Shown piece by piece: positions 59,626 to 64,000 of a DNA stretch of 64,000 bases (its first letter is position 1; every line of letters begins with the position of its first letter). A program made the position numbers and the translations under genes. This DNA comes from Microbacterium algeriense (GTDB lineage: Bacteria > Actinomycetota > Actinomycetes > Actinomycetales > Microbacteriaceae). The stretch covers positions 806,001-870,000 of the forward strand of contig NZ_WAAO01000001.1 in NCBI RefSeq assembly GCF_008868005.1. Direction: 5' to 3'. Below the pieces are notes generated by a model that made no database searches, was not told the DNA's origin, and saw only the letters and a program-made list of their open reading frames with translations.

Positions 59626-60432
59626 TCACGTCGGCTGCGGATCCGTGCCGAGGTCGACGTCGCCCGCGGAGTCCAGTTCCCGCCAGACGGTGCTGCGCGC
59701 TCCGCGGTCCGTCAGCACATCCGCGTCGACGAGCGGACCGAGGTCGATGCCGGTCAGCGCCGCCACGTCGGCGATCGGCACTTGGAATGTGCGGAACGCC
59801 CCGAGCGGCGGGACGGCGAGCGTCTCCTCCCGCGTGTCGATCAGGGTGGACTGGTCGAGGACGAACCCGGCAGCGGCGAGGCCGTTTTCGCTCCGCCAGG
59901 AGGCGATCTTCCAGAATCGCAGCGGGATCCGGATGCCGCGGTACGGCGGGTCGGCGGCGTCGAGCACCGGCGCCGTGAAGACGCTCATGCGCTGGTCCGT
60001 CGTCTCGGCATACGAGAGCACATGGTCCTCCAGCCCGAGCCACAGCTCCTTGGACTGGTTGAACCCCGCGGCCTGAGGTGCGGCGTTCGGGTAGAAGAAG
60101 GTCGCCTCGCTCGCCTCCCTCGCCGTCTCCACCGGACCCCATCCGGGGTCGCGACGGCGCACCAGATGGCCCCGGTCGAGGTCGTTGCGCGCGTAGACCC
60201 CCGGTCCGGTCTGCTCGTCCGCCGCGGCACGCGGGTCCAGCCGCCACTCACCCGTGCGCGGGAGCGCGCGCAGCCGGGCGCCGTCGATGTTCACGGCGGT
60301 GACGGCCGCGAGTCGACGCGCAGGGTCCAGCAGCACCGTGAACCGCGGATACGCCAGCGTCCGCACGACCTGCACGGGCCGGGGGAGCGGGAGCGTCGTC
60401 GCGAGGAACCCCGGGTCGTAGCCGTCTGTCAT
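59626..60432 (-). CDS. DNA/RNA non-specific endonuclease (NUC1 type), cytoplasmic
   Basis: The 268-residue protein has LDRGHLVRRRDPGWG, the DRGH motif with catalytic His, and ATFFYPNAAPQAAGFNQSKE with the Mg-binding Asn, as in Serratia nuclease. It degrades DNA and RNA. Unlike most relatives it lacks a signal peptide and membrane segments, so if active it must be inhibited, specialised or delivered from the cell. It converges with the OYE gene (3 bp between stops). No immunity protein gene is recognised. Confidence 0.83.
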   Translation of the reverse strand: MTDGYDPGFLATTLPLPRPVQVVRTLAYPRFTVLLDPARRLAAVTAVNIDGARLRALPRTGEWRLDPRAAADEQTGPGVYARNDLDRGHLVRRRDPGWGPVETAREASEATFFYPNAAPQAAGFNQSKELWLGLEDHVLSYAETTDQRMSVFTAPVLDAADPPYRGIRIPLRFWKIASWRSENGLAAAGFVLDQSTLIDTREETLAVPPLGAFRTFQVPIADVAALTGIDLGPLVDADVLTDRGARSTVWRELDSAGDVDLGTDPQPT

Positions 60433-60542
60433 GCCTCCATGGTGCCGTGGGGGTCTGACGTCCGCACGCTCCCGTTGTCAAGGCGCTGGGCGGCGCCGCG
60501 CTTCTCGCCCACCATGGAGGTCCACGACACCCAGGAGGAATC

Positions 60543-60695
60543 ATGTCCGATCCCCGCGACGACGACACCGGCTTCGACGGCGAACCGCCCACGGCGCACA
60601 ACGGCGAAGGGCAGGCTCCGGAGGTCGATGTCACCGACCTCGACACCGAAGAGGCCGAAGACGGCGTCGACCCTGACGAGTCCGGGCGGCGCTGA
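60543..60695 (+). CDS. Small acidic disordered protein
   Basis: A 50-residue product begins MSDPRDDDTGFDGEPPTAHN and ends VDPDESGRR with about 19 Asp/Glu. CCAGGAGGAATC gives a strong ribosome site. It shares the MSDP start and composition with the protein at 2883. TTGTCAAGGC lies 68 bp upstream (60475). Unknown function. Confidence 0.58.
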   Translation: MSDPRDDDTGFDGEPPTAHNGEGQAPEVDVTDLDTEEAEDGVDPDESGRR

Positions 60696-60734
60696 CCGGC
60701 CTCGGAGCGTTCCGGCGCCGCTGGCGCGATCCGC

Positions 60735-61481
60735 TCAGGGCGCGGACCCTCCGGTGCCCGTTGCGGCGGGGTCGAAACCGTCCAGCCACAGACCGACCGC
60801 GTGGCGGGCCGCCTCCTCGAGCTCCGGTCCGTAGGCCGCGGCGTCCGCGCGGATCGTGCGCGGGTCGATGCCGTGGTGCTGCAGTTCGTGCGCATGGCCG
60901 ATCAGCCAGCGCTCGATCGCGCGGGGATCGGCTTCGAGGTGGAACTGCAGCGCGAGTGCGGTGTCGGTGCTGAACGCCTGGTGGGGGAAACCGGGTGTGC
61001 CGGCGAGGTGCCGCGCGCCGGCGGGGATGGAGAAGGCGTCCCCGTGCCAGTGCAGCACGGGCACCCCCTCGAGCGGTCGCAGCGGAGAGTCGAGGCCCTC
61101 CTCGGTGAGGATCAGCGGAGCGTACCCGATCTCCACCCCGCCGGTCGGACGGACCTCGGCGCCGAGTGCCTCGGCGATGAGCTGTGCTCCCAGGCAGACG
61201 CCGAGCACAGGGCGTCGCGCGCGAAGGCGCCGGGCGATGACCTCCTTCTCCGTCCGCAGGAAGGGGTAGCTCTCGGTGTCGTCGACGCCGATCGGTCCGC
61301 CGAGGACGACGAGCAGGTCGGCGTCCGCCACATGTTCGGTGTCGACGGCCTGCGCATCGACGTCGACGTGGTCGACCCGGTACCCGCGTGCGGTCAGGAG
61401 GGGTTCGAGGATGCCCAGATTCTCGAAGTGGACGTGCCGAAGAGCGACGGCGGTGCGCTGGTGGGGATCATGGGTCGTCAC
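60735..61481 (-). CDS. Class I glutamine amidotransferase
   Basis: The 248-residue protein has LLVVLGGPIGVDDTESYPFL, the nucleophile Cys in VLGVCLGAQLIAEALGAEV, and a triad His in ALALQFHLEADPRAIERW. It hydrolyses glutamine to release ammonia or acts on gamma-glutamyl compounds. Standalone GATase1 proteins of this group are often annotated as GMP synthase-like; no synthetase domain is present, so the partner is unknown. It is monocistronic. Confidence 0.87.
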   Translation of the reverse strand: MTTHDPHQRTAVALRHVHFENLGILEPLLTARGYRVDHVDVDAQAVDTEHVADADLLVVLGGPIGVDDTESYPFLRTEKEVIARRLRARRPVLGVCLGAQLIAEALGAEVRPTGGVEIGYAPLILTEEGLDSPLRPLEGVPVLHWHGDAFSIPAGARHLAGTPGFPHQAFSTDTALALQFHLEADPRAIERWLIGHAHELQHHGIDPRTIRADAAAYGPELEEAARHAVGLWLDGFDPAATGTGGSAP

Positions 61482-61583
61482 TCTGCTGCCGCCTCCCTGC
61501 CGCCGACGCGGCGTTCTCTTTGACCTATGTCAAAGTATCACGCCGCGTCGGTGACCCACCCGGAGGGTGACCGCGCCCCGCCC

Positions 61584-61790
61584 TCAGTCGTCCGTGCGGA
61601 AACCGGAGGCCTTGTGCGTTCCGTCGCAGAAGGGCTTCACTGCCGACAGCCCGCAACGGCACAGCGCCACCGTGCGACGCCCGGGGTCGATCGGCTCGCC
61701 GTCCGCGGTGCGCAGCTCGACGTGCCCACGCACGAGGAGGGGTCCGTCCGGGTACGGGGTGATCGTGACGGGGTCCCGGTCCGCGCTCAT
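61584..61790 (-). CDS. CDGSH iron-sulfur domain protein
   Basis: The 68-residue protein ends in CRCGLSAVKPFCDGTHKASG, the CDGSH signature (CxCx2Sx3PxCDGTH) that binds a [2Fe-2S] cluster through three Cys and one His. Such proteins transfer electrons or clusters. The ATG at 61790 overlaps the stop of the haem-oxygenase-like gene by 4 bp, so the two are co-translated and the cluster probably serves that enzyme. Confidence 0.9.
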   Translation of the reverse strand: MSADRDPVTITPYPDGPLLVRGHVELRTADGEPIDPGRRTVALCRCGLSAVKPFCDGTHKASGFRTDD

Positions 61791-62836
61791 GAGGCCGCTC
61801 GTGCGCGGAGGGAGGATTCTCCCGCCGACCACGACTCCAGGACGTGCGCTCCGGCCCAGCCGTCGACCGTGAGGCATGCCGCCGCGCCGAACAGGATGTC
61901 GGGCAGCAGCTCGGGGTGGTCCTCCGCCAGAGACCCGGCGAGGTCGCGTGCGGCGATCTGCTCGTGCACCGCATCCGCCTCCACGTGCTCGTCGAAGTAG
62001 GCGGAGACGTCGGGATCGAATCCCAAGCGCCGGAGGCCGTCCGCGTACAGTCGGCACGGGATCGACGACGTCATCTCGTAGGCCGCGAGGTGTCCGACGA
62101 TGGCCCCCACGAGGCGCCGGTTGAGCCCGAACAGCGACATCATGGTGAACGAGGCGAGCGTGATCGCCGGCAGGTCGTCGATGTACGCGCCGTAGGTGGC
62201 GTCCAGTCCGGCGGCCCGCATCGCCCGCGCGAACAGCTCCGCGTGCACGCGCTGGGGGCGCCCTCCGCCGTACTCGTCGGATTGGATCTCGACGAGCGCC
62301 GCCTTGGCGCGTCCCTCCAGGCGAGGGATCGCCCACGAATGCGGGTCCGCCTCGCGCAGCGTATATGCCGAGCGCTGCATGAGCATCTCCCTGGCCTGAT
62401 CCTCGGTCGCCTTCTTGGCGATGTACCGGGACAGGCTCGGCCCGGCGTCGGCGGCCGCGAGCTCGAACAGGGCGCGGCCGACCGCGTCCACCGTCGCCTC
62501 GGGGGCGGCCGGCACGGGGACGGTCCGGCGCAGCGTGTCCTCGAACGCGCGCTCCAGGGTGCGCCGTGTCGCCAGCAGCGCCGGGTCCCACTCCAACTCG
62601 GGATCCAGCTCGGGCAGCGATCCGTAGGCGGAGGCGTACAGGACGAACAGCGTGAGCTGGATGTCGTCGTCGCGCACGATGTCCGCGCTCGCCGCGACGG
62701 CCGCCTCGGCCAGGCTGGTGTGATCGGTCCCGTCGTGCGCGCCGGTGAGATGCGCGAGGACGGCACGGCTCAGCGGTCCCCGGTCGCCGAAGGCCAGGGA
62801 TGTGGCTCGGGCGGGTGCAGGGGCGGATGCGGTCAT
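61787..62836 (-). CDS. Haem-oxygenase-like iron-containing redox enzyme
   Basis: The 349-residue alpha-helical protein has LFVLYASAYGSLPELDPELE, a helix with SDEYGGGRPQRVHAELFA and a C-terminal HVEADAVHEQIAARDLAGSL; these Glu/His/Asp groups fit the HO-like diiron oxidase (iron-containing redox enzyme) family, whose known members make unusual oxidations such as N-oxygenation or chain cleavage. Start ATG 62836 after GGGAG; ATG 62848 is an alternative. It is fused operonically to the CDGSH gene. The substrate is unknown. Confidence 0.78.
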   Translation of the reverse strand: MTASAPAPARATSLAFGDRGPLSRAVLAHLTGAHDGTDHTSLAEAAVAASADIVRDDDIQLTLFVLYASAYGSLPELDPELEWDPALLATRRTLERAFEDTLRRTVPVPAAPEATVDAVGRALFELAAADAGPSLSRYIAKKATEDQAREMLMQRSAYTLREADPHSWAIPRLEGRAKAALVEIQSDEYGGGRPQRVHAELFARAMRAAGLDATYGAYIDDLPAITLASFTMMSLFGLNRRLVGAIVGHLAAYEMTSSIPCRLYADGLRRLGFDPDVSAYFDEHVEADAVHEQIAARDLAGSLAEDHPELLPDILFGAAACLTVDGWAGAHVLESWSAGESSLRARAAS

Positions 62837-62934
62837 GAGTGCTCCCATCGATGTCTTCTCCGGAATCCTCGCGCAGGCGACCCGCCGCTTCCAGGGACTT
62901 GACGAGCGCACCGACCCTGGGCAAGGACGGCGCC

Positions 62935-63807
62935 TCAGCGAGGGCAGGTCTCGAACGCGTAGGCGGCGTCGCCGGGCGTGACCAGGTCGCGGTCGCGGAG
63001 CACCATCGACGAGGGCGAGTCGTCGTCCGCGCACATCTCCGCGAACGTCCGCGGCAGCTCGTCGGTGTACTCGATGTCGACGACGCGCTGCCCGTAGACC
63101 GCGGTGTACGACCCGCACTCCCGGTACGCGGCGCACTCCTCGGTGACCGCGAAGTCGAAACCGGCGCGCTCGTGGAGAGCGGCCGCGTCCTCGGCGGCGT
63201 TCTTCTGCCCCGCGGCGAGCCCCGACGCATGGGCCGCGTCCACGAGCACGGTCGCGAGGGCGACGTTGTCGTCGAAAGACAGCGCCCCGTCAGACCGGGT
63301 GTAGGAGTCGAGGTTGTCGAACTCGACCGCGTCGAAACCCGCCTCGGCGCATCCCTCGATCCAGGGCACCACCACGGCGGCGATGCGTTCCCGTCGCGGC
63401 GCGGAAGACGTGTCGAGGAGAGCCTCGTCCGGCCAGTCCGGGTCGAACACGGTCTCGCCGTCGCGCTGCAGCAGAAGGTCGTCCGGCCACGCCGCGAGCT
63501 CCCCTGGCTGCGTCTGGAATCCGTTGACGTAGCAGATCGAGTACACGCCGTCCGCCGGGGCGGCGGTGCGATCCCGGCCGACGATGCCGACGCCGGATGC
63601 CGGGTCGTAGGCGCCGCCGAGCTGATAATCGGGTTGTGCGCCGGAGGGCGGGAGGTCGGCTGCGGCCGGGTCCGCCGCCGGGGCGGCCGCACATCCGCCG
63701 AGCAGGAGCAGCAGCGCGGCGGCCGCGATGGCGGCGGCCGCGCGGCGCGGCCGGATCAGTGCGCGGGGCGATGCGTCCCGTCTGCGCGCGGGTTCCGACG
63801 CGGTCAA
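62935..63807 (-). CDS. GH114-like polygalactosaminidase-type lipoprotein
   Basis: The protein of about 290 residues has a basic N-terminus, membrane segment AAAAIAAAALLLLLGG and a lipobox LLGGC, then YQLGGAYDPASGVGIV, VYSICYVNGFQTQPGELAAW, GFDAVEFDNLDSYTRSDGAL and FDFAVTEECAAYRECGSYTA. These are hallmarks of the GH114 (endo-alpha-1,4-polygalactosaminidase) family, with VEFDN the probable active-site strand. It acts on an extracellular polysaccharide. The start is uncertain: TTG 63807 overlaps the upstream stop; an ATG at 63879 lies inside that gene. Confidence 0.78.
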   Translation of the reverse strand: MTASEPARRRDASPRALIRPRRAAAAIAAAALLLLLGGCAAAPAADPAAADLPPSGAQPDYQLGGAYDPASGVGIVGRDRTAAPADGVYSICYVNGFQTQPGELAAWPDDLLLQRDGETVFDPDWPDEALLDTSSAPRRERIAAVVVPWIEGCAEAGFDAVEFDNLDSYTRSDGALSFDDNVALATVLVDAAHASGLAAGQKNAAEDAAALHERAGFDFAVTEECAAYRECGSYTAVYGQRVVDIEYTDELPRTFAEMCADDDSPSSMVLRDRDLVTPGDAAYAFETCPR

Positions 63808-64000
63808 CGCGGTTCCGGTGCGACGGCGGCCGCATCCGCCGGTGTCGGCTCCGCCGGGTTGCGCCGGATCCCGATCCACGACACGACGCCGCCGAGCACC
63901 AGCAGCGCCGCTGTGACCCAGGCGGCGCTGTGGAATCCGTCGAGGTCGAGCGCTCCGCCGACGATGGTGGAGAGCATCGCGACGACGAGGAGGCCGGCGA
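63804..64000 (-). CDS. Membrane protein, probably MFS transporter, N-terminus off window
   Basis: The last 65 codons on the minus strand read AGLLVVAMLSTIVGGALDLD, GFHSAAWVTAALLVLGGVVS, WIGIRRNPAEPTPADAA, then VAPEPR and stop. Two membrane segments and a short polar tail look like the end of an MFS transporter. Only the C-terminus is in the window, so the family is tentative. Its stop overlaps the proposed TTG of the GH114 gene. Confidence 0.6.
   Translation of the reverse strand, partial: AGLLVVAMLSTIVGGALDLDGFHSAAWVTAALLVLGGVVSWIGIRRNPAEPTPADAAAVAPEPR

Noticed and set aside
1..64000. tRNA, rRNA, prophage, integrase or insertion-sequence transposase genes
   Set aside because: None was found on inspection of either strand; no transposase, integrase or phage structural protein pattern is visible.

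Overview
The window is a GC-rich, tightly packed bacterial chromosome segment. High GC with G/C third positions, frequent GTG and TTG starts, Tat/Sec lipoproteins, many LacI-family regulators and the mix of sugar transporters suggest an actinobacterium of the Microbacteriaceae, most like Microbacterium. This placement is inferred from gene content; no rRNA or tRNA gene is present to confirm it.

Layout. (1) 1-5.5 kb: housekeeping and accessory genes: a partial GNAT acetyltransferase, a VOC protein, a ThrE-type exporter, three very small ORFs, an FAD amine oxidase and a formylglycine-generating enzyme. (2) 5.5-12.2 kb: a glycan-uptake locus with GH3 glycosidase, two permeases and a binding protein, divergent from a LacI regulator. 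(3) 12.2-18.2 kb: a second uptake locus with GH51 arabinofuranosidase, two permeases, a binding protein and a LacI regulator. (4) 18.2-19.5 kb: an alditol oxidase. (5) 19.6-27.2 kb: a LacI regulator and a YtfQRT/YjfF-like sugar importer with two ATPase genes instead of one. (6) 27.3-34.4 kb: a sugar epimerase-like SDR, another LacI regulator and an araD-araB-araA-galM operon. (7) 34.4-39.4 kb: an AbiEi/endonuclease-like orphan and xylA-xylB divergent from a ROK regulator. Segments 2-7 form one pentose super-locus: oligosaccharide import, release of arabinose or xylose, isomerisation, phosphorylation and entry into the pentose phosphate pathway.

(8) 39.4-49.7 kb: a LacI gene divergent from a branched-chain-amino-acid-type (HAAT) ABC operon, then a 1394-residue secreted protein with a PQQ sugar-dehydrogenase-like propeller. 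The same AAGCGCTT-type operator precedes the transporter and the secreted protein, so the three look like one regulon. This is my best candidate for an undescribed system. (9) 49.7-64 kb: mixed accessory genes: a lipoprotein, small acidic proteins, TetR/DUF1761, NIPSNAP, GT2, a hydrolase, TetR/EamA, MFS/MarR, a second MarR, an old-yellow-enzyme homologue, a NUC1 nuclease, a glutamine amidotransferase, a haem-oxygenase-like/CDGSH pair, a GH114 lipoprotein and a partial membrane protein.

Structure beyond genes. Seven copies of a long palindrome with core GTCGCGATAT lie at gene 3' ends and one forms the C-terminus and stop codon of a LacI gene. A 21-bp tandem repeat sits in the araA leader, and a REP-like element is embedded in frame in xylA. 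Several perfect operator palindromes can be paired with neighbouring regulators. No intergenic gap exceeds about 300 bp.
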